Source of the DNA: Vreelandella boliviensis LC1 | GTDB lineage: Bacteria > Pseudomonadota > Gammaproteobacteria > Pseudomonadales > Halomonadaceae | DNA: 64,000 bases | Assembly (NCBI RefSeq): GCF_000236035.1 | Contig: NZ_JH393257.1 | Coordinates: forward strand, 681,370-745,369 | Direction: 5' to 3' | In this document: piece after piece, positions 22,663 through 31,623 of the stretch | How the letters are laid out: each line of letters opens with the position of its first letter | Numbering within the stretch: the first letter of the stretch is position 1 | The notes under the pieces: model-generated | Database searches by the model: none | What the model was told of the DNA's origin: nothing | Seen by the model: the letters and a program-made list of their open reading frames with translations, nothing else | Translations under genes and position numbers: made by a program

Positions 22663-23384
22663 TACTGCTCTCCGGCTGGGGAATCGACCGGCGTATCTGG
22701 CAGCCACTGCAGGCGCATTGGCCTGCCCACTTGGCTGCTCACCTGACTGCCCAAGCAGTCGACTGGCCTGGCTACGGCGACGCCCCTGCGCTCGGAGCAA
22801 ATGCCACGCTGACAGAGTTGGCGGAGAAAATGTCCGAATCGTTAACCAGTGATGCGGTATGGGTAGGTTGGTCGCTAGGCGGGTTACTGGCAGCGGCACT
22901 CCTTGAGGAGCTCCCCCCACCACGCGGGCTAATGCTACTCGGTGCCGGTAACACCTTCTGCGCTACCGACGGCGTCACTTCTGCCGAGCTAAGCGCCTTT
23001 CGACGTGCCTTTCAGCGCGAACCCACCGCGACTTGGCAGCACTTTTTGCGCTGGCAGGCGCAAGGCGAGCCCAGCCCTCGCAAGGCTTTCCGCCAACTGC
23101 ATGACTTGCTGGGCGACACGCTACCCGCCGACAGCGCCACGCTCGCTACTGGCCTGGATTGGCTGGCATCAATTGATAACCGCCAGCGCCTAGCGGCGGC
23201 CCCTTGCCCAGTTGCACGGCTCACAGGGGAACACGATCCATTAATCGGCCCTGCCCAGCGCCGCGCTAGTGAGCTTTTAACCGGTGTTGGCCACTGCCCG
23301 ATGCTCTCCCAGCCCCAGGCACTCGCTGCGAAAATTGCCCATCATGCCACCCAGATGGCCAGCACCCGCATGGCGGTTTTATGA
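22644..23384 (+). CDS. bioH: Pimeloyl-ACP methyl ester esterase
   Basis: Alpha/beta hydrolase that removes the methyl group from pimeloyl-ACP methyl ester, ending the chain-building stage of biotin synthesis. The nucleophile is Ser77 in GWSLGG; an acidic residue in GEHDPL and His in VGHCPML complete the likely triad. Length 246 is typical. It overlaps bioF by 19 bp and bioC by 4 bp. Its identity as BioH rests partly on its place between bioF and bioC. Confidence 0.92.
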   Translation: MQPLRLILLSGWGIDRRIWQPLQAHWPAHLAAHLTAQAVDWPGYGDAPALGANATLTELAEKMSESLTSDAVWVGWSLGGLLAAALLEELPPPRGLMLLGAGNTFCATDGVTSAELSAFRRAFQREPTATWQHFLRWQAQGEPSPRKAFRQLHDLLGDTLPADSATLATGLDWLASIDNRQRLAAAPCPVARLTGEHDPLIGPAQRRASELLTGVGHCPMLSQPQALAAKIAHHATQMASTRMAVL

Positions 23385-24163
23385 ACACGCTAACGGCGAA
23401 CAGTGATGCTAATTGGCAGACGCGGGTTGCTCACGCCTTCTCCCGGGCCGCCCCCCGCTACGATGCGCTCGCCAGCGCACAGCGCCAAATAGGTCAACGG
23501 CTGTGGGATTCGCTACCCGACAACGCCTATAACGTAGTCGATATGGGCTGCGGCACCGGTTACTGGACTCAGCGGTTGGCTGAACATTACCCCGGCGCCC
23601 AGATCACTGGGTTAGATTTAGCCCCCGGTATGCTGGCACAAGCCCGCCAGTGCTATGGTGACGCTATACACTGGCAACAAGGCGATGCGGCGGCGATGCC
23701 GTTTGGTACCCATGCCTTTGATCTGGTGTTTTCTAACTTGGCGTTGCAGTGGTGCCGCGATATCGACGCAGTGATGGTGGAACTTTACCGCGTGCTTCGC
23801 CCTGGTGGGCAGGCGCATATCACCACGCTACTACCCGGCACTCTGAAAGAAATCGCCATTGCCTGGCAGCGCCCCGAAGCGCTGCTGCAAACACCCAATC
23901 AAGCAAGCGTCGAACGAGCGATAGCTAAAAGCGGCTTAACCGCCAGCCAACAAACGGCCACCGTTGAGTGCTTTTACTACCCCGATTTGCAAGCCGTGAT
24001 GGCCTCCATTAAAGGGGTGGGTGCACAGCTTCCCCGACCAAACACTCGCCTTACCCGAGCGGATATCGCCGCCGCACAAGCGCGCTATGAGCAACTTCGC
24101 CAGCCGGAAGGTCTACCGGTGAGCTACCACTGCTTAACACTGCAATTGGAAAAATCGCTATGA
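23381..24163 (+). CDS. bioC: Malonyl-ACP O-methyltransferase
   Basis: SAM-dependent methyltransferase that caps malonyl-ACP so that fatty acid synthase can build pimelate. It opens with VAHAFSRAAPRYDALASAQ, typical of BioC, then the SAM motif VVDMGCGTGYWTQRLA and the acidic GLDLAPGML. Length 260. Coupled to bioH and bioD by ATGA overlaps. Confidence 0.95.
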   Translation: MNTLTANSDANWQTRVAHAFSRAAPRYDALASAQRQIGQRLWDSLPDNAYNVVDMGCGTGYWTQRLAEHYPGAQITGLDLAPGMLAQARQCYGDAIHWQQGDAAAMPFGTHAFDLVFSNLALQWCRDIDAVMVELYRVLRPGGQAHITTLLPGTLKEIAIAWQRPEALLQTPNQASVERAIAKSGLTASQQTATVECFYYPDLQAVMASIKGVGAQLPRPNTRLTRADIAAAQARYEQLRQPEGLPVSYHCLTLQLEKSL

Positions 24164-24849
24164 ACTTCTGGTTTGTCACCGGCACCGATACCGATGCGGG
24201 TAAAACATTAGTGACCAGCGGCTTATTGCACGCCGCCCAACAACAGCCGTTGAGCACGCTGGGTTTAAAACCCATTGCCTCGGGCAGCCAGGCAACGCCT
24301 GACGGGCTGCGCAATAGCGATGCCCTCGCCCTGCAAGCGCAAACCGTTCCATCGGTCGACTACACCACGGTTAACCCCATCGCCTTTGCCCCTGCCATTG
24401 CGCCTCATTTAGCCTCGTTAGAGGCAGGCCAGTCGCTGGAAGTCGGCGCTATCACCGATATTCTGCGTGAAACGCTTAGCCAAACACCCAGGGACTTCAC
24501 CCTAATTGAAGGCGCTGGTGGCTGGCGTGTACCATTAAACGACCATGAGGATTTTGCCGACTTGGCGATCGCCCTTGAGCTACCGGTGATTCTGGTCGTC
24601 GGCTTAAAGCTGGGCTGCTTAAATCATGCCCGCTTAACGGCCGAAGCCATCCGAGCCGACGGCTTGGTACTCGCCGGCTGGGCGGGCAGCGTGGTGGATC
24701 CCGATTTTGCCGCCGACACTGCCCGTTTTGAAGCCAACATCGCGCATCTCAATACCAAACTGGCAGCTCCGTGCTTAGGCATTATCCCTCATCTCGATAC
24801 CCCCAGCGCCGCTACTGCTGCCCCCTATCTCTCCCTGGAGCCGTTATGA
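24160..24849 (+). CDS. bioD: ATP-dependent dethiobiotin synthetase
   Basis: Forms the ureido ring of dethiobiotin from diaminopelargonic acid, CO2 and ATP. The N-terminal P loop is TGTDTDAGKTLVTSGLL, followed by GLKPIASG with the catalytic Lys and EGAGGWRVPL. Length 229. Its last codons overlap the start of bioA (ATGA). Confidence 0.96.
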   Translation: MNFWFVTGTDTDAGKTLVTSGLLHAAQQQPLSTLGLKPIASGSQATPDGLRNSDALALQAQTVPSVDYTTVNPIAFAPAIAPHLASLEAGQSLEVGAITDILRETLSQTPRDFTLIEGAGGWRVPLNDHEDFADLAIALELPVILVVGLKLGCLNHARLTAEAIRADGLVLAGWAGSVVDPDFAADTARFEANIAHLNTKLAAPCLGIIPHLDTPSAATAAPYLSLEPL

Positions 24850-26141
24850 CGACACCGGTTTGGCACCGCCATGTTTGGCACCCCTATGCCCACCTAAAAA
24901 CCCAGACGCCCGCGCCCAAAGTGGTAGGCGGTGACGGCGCTCACTTCGTGCTTGAGAGCGGCGAACGCCTGCTGGACGCTACCTGCTCCTGGTGGTGCAT
25001 GATCCACGGCTACGGACACCCGCGCCTGGTGGCAGCCATTCGCGAACAGGCAGGCCAGCTGTGCCACGTGATGCTCGGTGGCTTAACCCACGAACCTGCT
25101 GATCAATTAGCCCGTGAGCTGGTGCGCATTACCCCTGACGGGCTGAATCACGTGTTCTATTCCGACAGCGGCTCGGTAGGCATGGAAGTAGCGATGAAGA
25201 TGGCGTTGCAGTATCAGGTACTCACCGGCAATCCTGGTAAGCAAAAAATGCTCTCGTTGATGAAGGCGTACCACGGCGACACCACGGGCTGCATGGCGGT
25301 ATGCGACCCGGAAGAGGGCATGCACAGTCTGTTCGCCAGCCTGCTGCCCCAACACCATTTTGCCCAGGCCCCCAAGGCCCCTTTCGATGCCACGCCTGAT
25401 CAGGTAGAACTCGACCTTAGCGCCCTGCGTGAGGTGCTTGAGCGCCATCATGACGAGATAGCCGCGCTGCTCATGGAACCACTATTGCAAGCCGCAGGCG
25501 GGCTCAATATGACCTCGCCGGACTACTTACGCGGCGCTCGTAAGCTGTGCGATGAGTTTGGCGTGCTGCTGATTTTCGACGAAGTGGCCACCGGCTTTGG
25601 CCGCACCGGCAAGCTGTTTGCCGCCGACCACGCGGGTGTCACGCCGGATATCATGGTGCTCTCCAAAGGATTGACCGGCGGTTATCTGGGCCACGCCGCC
25701 ACACTTGCCACGGATCGCGTCCACAACGCCTTTATCGGCGACAGCCCACACCACGCCTTTATGCACGGGCCGACGTTTATGGGCAACCCGTTAGCATGCC
25801 GCGTGGCGCTGGAGAGTCTGCGCGTCTTTGAGGAAGAGAATTACCTGGGCAAGATTGCGACACTCAGCCAGCAGTTGCAGCGTGAGCTAATTGAAGATCA
25901 AGCGCTGAACGCGCATCCGACCGTGGCCGATGTTCGGGTGCTGGGCGCCACCGCGGTGATTGAAGCGCACTCCGCCGAGGCGCTAAAAGGCGTAGGCAAC
26001 TTCGCCCGCGAGCGCGGCGTTTGGCTGCGCCCCATTGGCCGCTGGCTGTATACCATGCCCGCCTACATCACCTCTGAAGCGGAGATGGTGAAGATTACCG
26101 ACGTCATGAAAGCATGGTTTCTGGATCACTCACCAGTTTAG
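24846..26141 (+). CDS. bioA: Adenosylmethionine-8-amino-7-oxononanoate transaminase
   Basis: PLP aminotransferase that uses SAM as amino donor to make 7,8-diaminopelargonic acid. Family marks are HVWHPYAHLKTQ, the SWWCMIHGYGHPRL segment, FYSDSGSVGMEVAMKMALQY, DEVATGFGRTGKLFA and the PLP Lys in MVLSKGLTGG. The frame is open 25 codons further upstream inside bioD, but the ATG at 24846 overlaps the bioD stop and gives the family N-terminus; length 431. It is last in the operon, whereas bioA is divergent in E. coli. It ends 4 bp into the convergent sirtuin gene. Confidence 0.96.
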   Translation: MTTPVWHRHVWHPYAHLKTQTPAPKVVGGDGAHFVLESGERLLDATCSWWCMIHGYGHPRLVAAIREQAGQLCHVMLGGLTHEPADQLARELVRITPDGLNHVFYSDSGSVGMEVAMKMALQYQVLTGNPGKQKMLSLMKAYHGDTTGCMAVCDPEEGMHSLFASLLPQHHFAQAPKAPFDATPDQVELDLSALREVLERHHDEIAALLMEPLLQAAGGLNMTSPDYLRGARKLCDEFGVLLIFDEVATGFGRTGKLFAADHAGVTPDIMVLSKGLTGGYLGHAATLATDRVHNAFIGDSPHHAFMHGPTFMGNPLACRVALESLRVFEEENYLGKIATLSQQLQRELIEDQALNAHPTVADVRVLGATAVIEAHSAEALKGVGNFARERGVWLRPIGRWLYTMPAYITSEAEMVKITDVMKAWFLDHSPV

Positions 26142-26851
26142 TAAAGCAAAAGATTACCCTGCTGCTTCCAGCGATTTACCAACGCTGGAACGCCCTCACC
26201 GGCGGTGGTGTTAATCGCCAGCACACCTGGCGGACTAAGCCTATCCGCTTCCGGGTCGACCAGTGCGCAGGGCGTATCGTAGTCTATGTAAGATAACAGC
26301 GATGCCGCAGGCATGACCGCCAGCGAAGTACCGACCACCAGTAGAAAATCAGCCTGACTAACGAGTTCGCAGGCATCTTCAAACAGCGGCACCGACTCTC
26401 CAAACCAGACGACATCCGGACGCAGTTGGCTGCCTTTATCGCAAACATGACCCAGCTCAATACCGCCCTTGGGCAACAAGTAACGCATACGCTCATCGAT
26501 GGTGGAGCGCGCTTTTAAAATCTCACCGTGTAAGTGCAGCACCTGGCGGGAGCCTGCTCGCTCGTGCAGGTCATCAATATTCTGGGTAATGATACTGACG
26601 CTAAAGCCGCCTTGCTCCAGGGCAGCTAGCGCTTTATGGGCGGCGTTAGGCTTGGCGCGACGGATCTGCTCGCGGCGCTGATTATAAAACTCCAACACCT
26701 GCTGCGGATTGCGTTGCCACGCCTGGGGGGTGGCCACATCCTCGACCGGATGGTTCTCCCACAGGCCGTCGCTAGCACGAAAGGTTTTAATCCCGCTCTC
26801 GGCGCTAATCCCCGAGCCAGTAAACACCACCAAATGCGGGCTTGCTGCCAT
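26138..26851 (-). CDS. cobB: NAD-dependent protein deacylase, sirtuin class III
   Basis: Removes acyl groups from lysines with NAD+. Core motifs are TGSGISAESGIKTFR, ITQNIDDLHERAG and HLHGE with the catalytic His108. Tyr56-x-x-Arg59 matches the pair that binds acidic acyl groups (succinyl, malonyl) in SIRT5 and CobB. The zinc module is degenerate: only HVCDKGSQLRP keeps a single Cys and the usual two CxxC pairs are missing. A zinc-less subgroup of this shape exists among bacterial sirtuins. Length 237. Probably a single gene, downstream of and convergent with bioA. Confidence 0.9.
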   Translation of the reverse strand: MAASPHLVVFTGSGISAESGIKTFRASDGLWENHPVEDVATPQAWQRNPQQVLEFYNQRREQIRRAKPNAAHKALAALEQGGFSVSIITQNIDDLHERAGSRQVLHLHGEILKARSTIDERMRYLLPKGGIELGHVCDKGSQLRPDVVWFGESVPLFEDACELVSQADFLLVVGTSLAVMPAASLLSYIDYDTPCALVDPEADRLSPPGVLAINTTAGEGVPALVNRWKQQGNLLLY

Positions 26852-26894
26852 GATTACCTCGTCGTTAATGTTTCACTGCACCTTAAATAGAAGC

Positions 26895-28655
26895 CTAATA
26901 TACTAGCTGGCCGATACTGCCCGCAAAGCGCTGCTTATTTCGATAAGGGTAGACATCAATAACACGGCCATCGATGATCGCCTGCTGCAGTTCCAGCCAG
27001 TAATCCGGGTCGAACAGCTCTGGGTGTTGCTCTATAAACAGACGGCGCAGCGCCGGATTAGCGAACATAAAGGGCCCGAACTCCTCCGGAAAAATATCGT
27101 TAGGACCGATGGATAACGTATCGCCCCCCTGGAAGTCATTGCCATAGGATTTAGGGATATGCCGGAAACGGCATTCGGTGAGATAGCAGACTTCATCATA
27201 GTCGTAGAAAACCACCCGGCCGTGGCGCGTCACGCCAAAGTTTTTTAGCAGCATATCACCGGGAAAGATATTCGCTGCGGCCATCTGCTTAATGGCATTG
27301 CCGTAATCTTTCAGAACCATGAGCGTCTCTTCGTCGCTGCAGTGCTCCAGGTAGATATTCAGCGGCGTCATCATGCGCTCGGTATAACAGTGTTTGATGA
27401 TGACTTTGTCGTCTCTAAGCACCACCGTCGAGGGCGCCACCTCCAGCAGATGGGCTAAACACTCGGGGGAGAAGTGATCTTGGCGAACAATAAAGTTTGA
27501 AAACTCCTGGGTGTCAGCCATGCGCCCTACCCGGTCGTGGCGCTTAACTAGCCGATACTTTTCGCGCACCACGGCGTGGGTAACGTCTTTGGCCGGGTCG
27601 AATTTATCTTTAATGATCTTAAATACAGTGCGAAAGCTGGGCAGCACAAACACCGCCATCACCATGCCACGAACGCCTGGGGCGATAATAAACTGATCTT
27701 CGCGTTTCGCCACTTGACGGTTCAACGCCCGGAAAAACTCGGTTTTACCATGTTTGAAAAAGCCGATTGCAGCGTAAAGTTCGCCTTCCGGTTTGTGCGG
27801 CATTAACTGCTGTAGGTAATCGACAAACTCCCTGGGCACCGCCACCTCAACCTGAAAGTAGGCGCGGGTGAAGGAGAAAATAATCGACACCTCGTCGGTT
27901 TCGATCAGCACCGTATCAAGGTGTAGGCAGGGGTCGCCGCCCTGCTGCTCACCAAATCCCTCGCCGTGAAGCACGGGCAGTACCAGCGGCACCTGTTCGC
28001 CACCGCCACGGATACGCCCCACTAGGTAAGCGCCTTTATTGCGATAAAAGACGCTATTTAGCAGCTCGATTTCAGTGTCATCGGCGTTCAAAATCGCCGC
28101 TGGTAAGTGCTGATGTAAAAACGTTGCGCCTAACTGGGTATCTCGAGTGATATCGGCAAAGCGATTATCCAACGGGGCATCGAAAAGCGCCCACTCGAGC
28201 GCCGCCTGCCAATCGCCGTTAACCTTGTGACGACGACACAGTTCAATCCCTGAGCGATGGGCGGCATCCTCCCGGGAGCTATACACAAACATCCAGTCGT
28301 TACGGATATGGCGGTGGTGGAAAATGGCGCAGAACAGCGAGTTAAAGAAGGTTTCCGCCAACTCATAATCGAGCCGATGGCTGATCAGTTCGGCGTAGTG
28401 GTTGCGCGCCTCTCGCCAGCACTCGCAGTGAGAAACCACCTCGGGATCAAAGGTACGCTTTAAGCGCCCCAGAGTGACGTTGATTTTTTCCTGATAGAGA
28501 TTGATACGCTCCGCCGAAGCCAGTTGGGTATCACGCCACGCCGCGTCACGAAAGCGTCGGCTCGCATCCGCCGTGATCTCTTTAAAACGCGCACGGTACT
28601 CATCGAAGCCATGCAAAATCGTCGTCGCTAAGCGGTACGCAGGTGAGTGTTTCAC
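26895..28655 (-). CDS. aceK: Isocitrate dehydrogenase kinase/phosphatase
   Basis: Bifunctional enzyme that phosphorylates and reactivates isocitrate dehydrogenase, setting the split between TCA cycle and glyoxylate bypass. The 586-residue protein shows the family's regulatory N-terminal domain and a kinase-like C-terminal domain with VFYDYDEVCYLTECRFRHIP. The ATP-loop region is APGVRGMVMAVF. It stands alone here, not next to aceB/aceA as in E. coli. It would matter for growth on acetate or on the acetyl-CoA from ethanolamine, whose catabolic genes lie nearby. Confidence 0.96.
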   Translation of the reverse strand: MKHSPAYRLATTILHGFDEYRARFKEITADASRRFRDAAWRDTQLASAERINLYQEKINVTLGRLKRTFDPEVVSHCECWREARNHYAELISHRLDYELAETFFNSLFCAIFHHRHIRNDWMFVYSSREDAAHRSGIELCRRHKVNGDWQAALEWALFDAPLDNRFADITRDTQLGATFLHQHLPAAILNADDTEIELLNSVFYRNKGAYLVGRIRGGGEQVPLVLPVLHGEGFGEQQGGDPCLHLDTVLIETDEVSIIFSFTRAYFQVEVAVPREFVDYLQQLMPHKPEGELYAAIGFFKHGKTEFFRALNRQVAKREDQFIIAPGVRGMVMAVFVLPSFRTVFKIIKDKFDPAKDVTHAVVREKYRLVKRHDRVGRMADTQEFSNFIVRQDHFSPECLAHLLEVAPSTVVLRDDKVIIKHCYTERMMTPLNIYLEHCSDEETLMVLKDYGNAIKQMAAANIFPGDMLLKNFGVTRHGRVVFYDYDEVCYLTECRFRHIPKSYGNDFQGGDTLSIGPNDIFPEEFGPFMFANPALRRLFIEQHPELFDPDYWLELQQAIIDGRVIDVYPYRNKQRFAGSIGQLVY

Positions 28656-28726
28656 GGGCCAGGCTCCTGATCATTTTTACCAGTTTCGCGTAACCTGAAA
28701 CTACATACGAGACGACCTTGGTGGTG

Positions 28727-30295
28727 TTAGTGCGCTGAGCTCAGTAACGCCATTAACGGCGCCACCTCGTCCGGGTCAGCGAGTGCCGTTGCCACTTTGG
28801 CAATCTCTTCTGAAAGAGGCCGATCTTTCTTAAGCGGCGGCGCATACTCGCGCACCCAGGCGCAAAGCATTCGAGAGGCGTGGCTCAGCAGGTGTGCATT
28901 TTTTAACTCAGCCCCCTGTGCCAGCACCAAAGTTTCAATTGCTAACACTTGGTAAAGCTGCTCTAAGCTTGTGCTGGCACGCCTTGCGGCGATGGTGCCC
29001 AGAGGGACGATATCTTGGTTATCGGCATTGGTGGGGATCGATTGAATAGAAGCGGGCATGGCATGGCTGCGCAGCTCAGCTACAAGCGCTGTTGCGCTGA
29101 CCTGCGCGCCCATAAAACCGCTATGTAAGCCGGTGTCGAGGGGCTGCATAAACGCAGGCAATCCTTTATTTTTCAGTGGATCTGTAATCCTGGCAATACG
29201 CCGTTCGCTGTAAAGCGCCATCTGAATAAGCGCATTGTTGAGACTATCACTGGCGAAGGCGAGCTGCTGGCCAAAAAAGTTGCCCCCGTGAAGGATAAGG
29301 TCATCATCGGCCAGCAGCAGTGGGTTGTCCGTAACTGCCTCCAACTCAATACGCACGGTCTGAGCGTGCTGCTCGACTACGTCCCAAACGGCACCCAAAG
29401 CTTGCGGCGCGCAACGTAAGGTATAGGCATCTTGGGGTAGCGGCCGGTGCTGCTCAATACCGTTGTGCATATCCGGCAGCGATGTGGGAACCCGCTGCCA
29501 GGGAGTTAATGCAGCACTATCTTCAGAGAGCGACCAAAGCCAGTGGTGCAGCTGCTGCTGGCCAGGGTGCGGACGCAGCTCACCAATAGCGGGGTGAAAG
29601 GCTTCGCGATGCCCTTCCAACAGTTCGGCGTAAAGCAGTACCAGTAACGTGCTGAGCTTTAGCGCCCGTTGCGCAGCGGTGGCGTTCAAGGCAGCAATAC
29701 CGGCCGTGGTCGACGTTCCATTAACCAGCGCGATAGCGTCTTTACCCTGCAACAACAGCGGCTTCCAGCCCAACTGTTGATGCGCCTCGCCACTGTCTAT
29801 CCAACTGCCCTCACGCAGGCTAACCCTTCCTTCACCACTGAGTGCTCGTGCTAAATGCGCCAGCGGGGTTAAATCGCCGCTGGCGCCCACCGTGCCACGC
29901 GACGGCACTTCAGGCACCAAATCGACCTCTAGCCAGGCCTGCAACCGTTCAACCAGCACAGGATTGGCACCCGAGTGACCGCGCACTAAACTGGCCAGGC
30001 GCGCTACCATCATCGCGCGCGCATGGCGATGCGACAGCGGCTCGCCAACACCGCTGCACAAGTGATAGACCAAATTCTGCTGCAGCAACGCCGACTGTTT
30101 GGGATCCACATCGGTGGTCGCCAGCGGCCCGTATCCAGTTGTCACGCCATAGATTCGCCGACGTTGCTCGATGGCCTTGCATAAAAAGGCGTGGGCCTTT
30201 GCCACCGCGTTTTTTTCGGCTAAGGATAGTGTTATCGACTGTCGCCCCAACGCGATCCGTTCAATTTCTTCAAGCGAGCGACGCCCATCATCCAT
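28727..30295 (-). CDS. tal: Tyrosine ammonia-lyase of the PYP pathway
   Basis: Aromatic amino acid lyase of the HAL/PAL/TAL family, 522 residues. The MIO cofactor triad is Ala138-Ser139-Gly140 in GTVGASGDLTPLAHL; the catalytic Tyr is in YGVTTGYGPL. The substrate-selectivity pair is His78-Leu79 (NLVYHLCSG), the form associated with tyrosine, as in Rhodobacter TAL; phenylalanine enzymes have Phe-Leu and histidine enzymes Ser-His at this place. It should release p-coumaric acid, the PYP chromophore precursor. It lies 36 bp downstream of the CoA ligase and behind pyp on the same strand. An automatic pipeline may name it histidine ammonia-lyase; no hut genes are nearby. Confidence 0.88.
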   Translation of the reverse strand: MDDGRRSLEEIERIALGRQSITLSLAEKNAVAKAHAFLCKAIEQRRRIYGVTTGYGPLATTDVDPKQSALLQQNLVYHLCSGVGEPLSHRHARAMMVARLASLVRGHSGANPVLVERLQAWLEVDLVPEVPSRGTVGASGDLTPLAHLARALSGEGRVSLREGSWIDSGEAHQQLGWKPLLLQGKDAIALVNGTSTTAGIAALNATAAQRALKLSTLLVLLYAELLEGHREAFHPAIGELRPHPGQQQLHHWLWSLSEDSAALTPWQRVPTSLPDMHNGIEQHRPLPQDAYTLRCAPQALGAVWDVVEQHAQTVRIELEAVTDNPLLLADDDLILHGGNFFGQQLAFASDSLNNALIQMALYSERRIARITDPLKNKGLPAFMQPLDTGLHSGFMGAQVSATALVAELRSHAMPASIQSIPTNADNQDIVPLGTIAARRASTSLEQLYQVLAIETLVLAQGAELKNAHLLSHASRMLCAWVREYAPPLKKDRPLSEEIAKVATALADPDEVAPLMALLSSAH

Positions 30296-30331
30296 AGCAG
30301 TATTTCCTGTCTAGAAGCTTGCTTTATACAG

Positions 30332-31462
30332 CTACCAGTCGGTTAGCTTGCCCAGCGCATTAGTGGGCAAAGCATCTCCATAAGTAACCCCAACGGGGCG
30401 CTCTGCGGCAGGCCACTGGGCGGTGGCTTGCGCTATTGCGCTAGCGGTTTCCTGCTTGCTGATCACAGGTACCACAAAGGCCTTCAAACGCCGTGTTGTG
30501 GTAGGCCCCGTGGTACGTATCGCACACTCGGCCACGCTTTCCAGCGCACGCAAGCGCTCGGCCACATGCTGGGGGCTGACGTTAACGCCACCGATTGTCA
30601 CCACGTCATCGTGACGCCCCAGAAGCGTAAAAGTGTGTTCGTCGTACCAGTGGGCGTTATCCAGCAGCGGTATGGCGATGTGGCTATTAACGCCCTGAAT
30701 GTGCTGCGTATCGGCGCGTTGCCAATGGGCTAACAGTCGATAAGGCTCATCCTTCTGCCAGCGGGTGGCGACACCGCCGGTTTCGGTGCTGCCGTAAATC
30801 TCCAGCAGCCCGGTTAGCCCACCTGCGATCAACGCATCTGAGGTGTCGGCAGAGAGCGGTGCGGTCGAAGATACGCCGACGACATTGGCGGGCCAACCGT
30901 TGCGTGAACGGGCTAAATAGTCCCAGCGGGGCGGAACCGTAACCACTACATCACCAGCCGTTAAGGCCGGCAGCATTGCATTGTCGGCACTAATGCGCGG
31001 AATACCCAGCACACTGGGTAGCGCCACGCCCAGCATAAAGCCATACAGGTGGTGCAGCGGTAACCAGCTAATCACGCGGTGTATCGGCGCTCGCGAAGCA
31101 AAGCGCTGCATCAAGGCATGCGCCTCGGCTTCAATATCTTCCCAGCGGTATAAATGAGCGGTAGGTGATCCAGTGCTGCCCGAAGTTCTAAACGTTAGCC
31201 CTGAGGTTTCAGTGATGGCCCGCGCCACTAAGGAGGCCCAGTCATCAAAACTTTGGGTCATTAACAGGCGGTCTTCGGCACCTGTTTCGTGTAAACAGAA
31301 GAACTCGTTAACACAAGCAGCGAGGTGAAGTCGTTCGAGGGAATCGATAGCCGGTGTATCCTGCCAATTTGGCGCGGAGGTACCCCGATAAACAGCCAGT
31401 TCTGCACTCAGCAATGATTGCAGAACCGCCTTGCAATCGGCTTCGCTTAGCCACTGAGGCAT
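30332..31462 (-). CDS. pcl: p-Coumarate--CoA ligase of the PYP pathway
   Basis: Short member (376 aa) of the ANL acyl-adenylating family; plant 4CL enzymes are near 550. The AMP-binding loop is TSGSTGSPTAHLY, the second motif is EIYGSTETGG, the hinge region is TLLGRHDDVVTIGGVNVSP, and the C-terminal catalytic Lys is in NALGKLTDW at the very end. In PYP gene clusters a short ligase of this kind activates p-coumaric acid as the CoA thioester used to load the apoprotein. It sits between pyp and tal in the same direction. The substrate is inferred from context. Confidence 0.85.
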   Translation of the reverse strand: MPQWLSEADCKAVLQSLLSAELAVYRGTSAPNWQDTPAIDSLERLHLAACVNEFFCLHETGAEDRLLMTQSFDDWASLVARAITETSGLTFRTSGSTGSPTAHLYRWEDIEAEAHALMQRFASRAPIHRVISWLPLHHLYGFMLGVALPSVLGIPRISADNAMLPALTAGDVVVTVPPRWDYLARSRNGWPANVVGVSSTAPLSADTSDALIAGGLTGLLEIYGSTETGGVATRWQKDEPYRLLAHWQRADTQHIQGVNSHIAIPLLDNAHWYDEHTFTLLGRHDDVVTIGGVNVSPQHVAERLRALESVAECAIRTTGPTTTRRLKAFVVPVISKQETASAIAQATAQWPAAERPVGVTYGDALPTNALGKLTDW

Positions 31463-31469
31463 CTTTTTA

Positions 31470-31603
31470 TCCTTAACTATTATCCTTAACTACGTGTCTA
31501 GACTCGCAAGAAAAATTGTTCAGTTCAAGCGCCAGGCCACCCACCCCCTGTTAACCACTCTCTGTTAACCACTCTCTGTTAACCACTGAGTATTAACCGT
31601 TGA
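31470..31603. repeat. Two short tandem repeats between pyp and pcl
   Basis: CTGTTAACCACTCT (14 bp) occurs at 31548-31561 and 31562-31575, with variant copies at 31576-31589 and 31590-31603. Separately, TATCCTTAACTA is repeated twice at 31470-31495. Both carry a TTAAC core, as does the repeat behind trkH. They occupy most of the 161-bp spacer within the PYP operon. Confidence 0.75.
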
Positions 31604-31623
31604 GCAAGCGGCCTATTGAAAGG

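Noticed and set aside
24771..24845. Upstream extension of bioA into bioD
   Set aside because: Family N-terminus begins at the ATG overlapping the bioD stop; the extra 25 codons are in bioD coding sequence.
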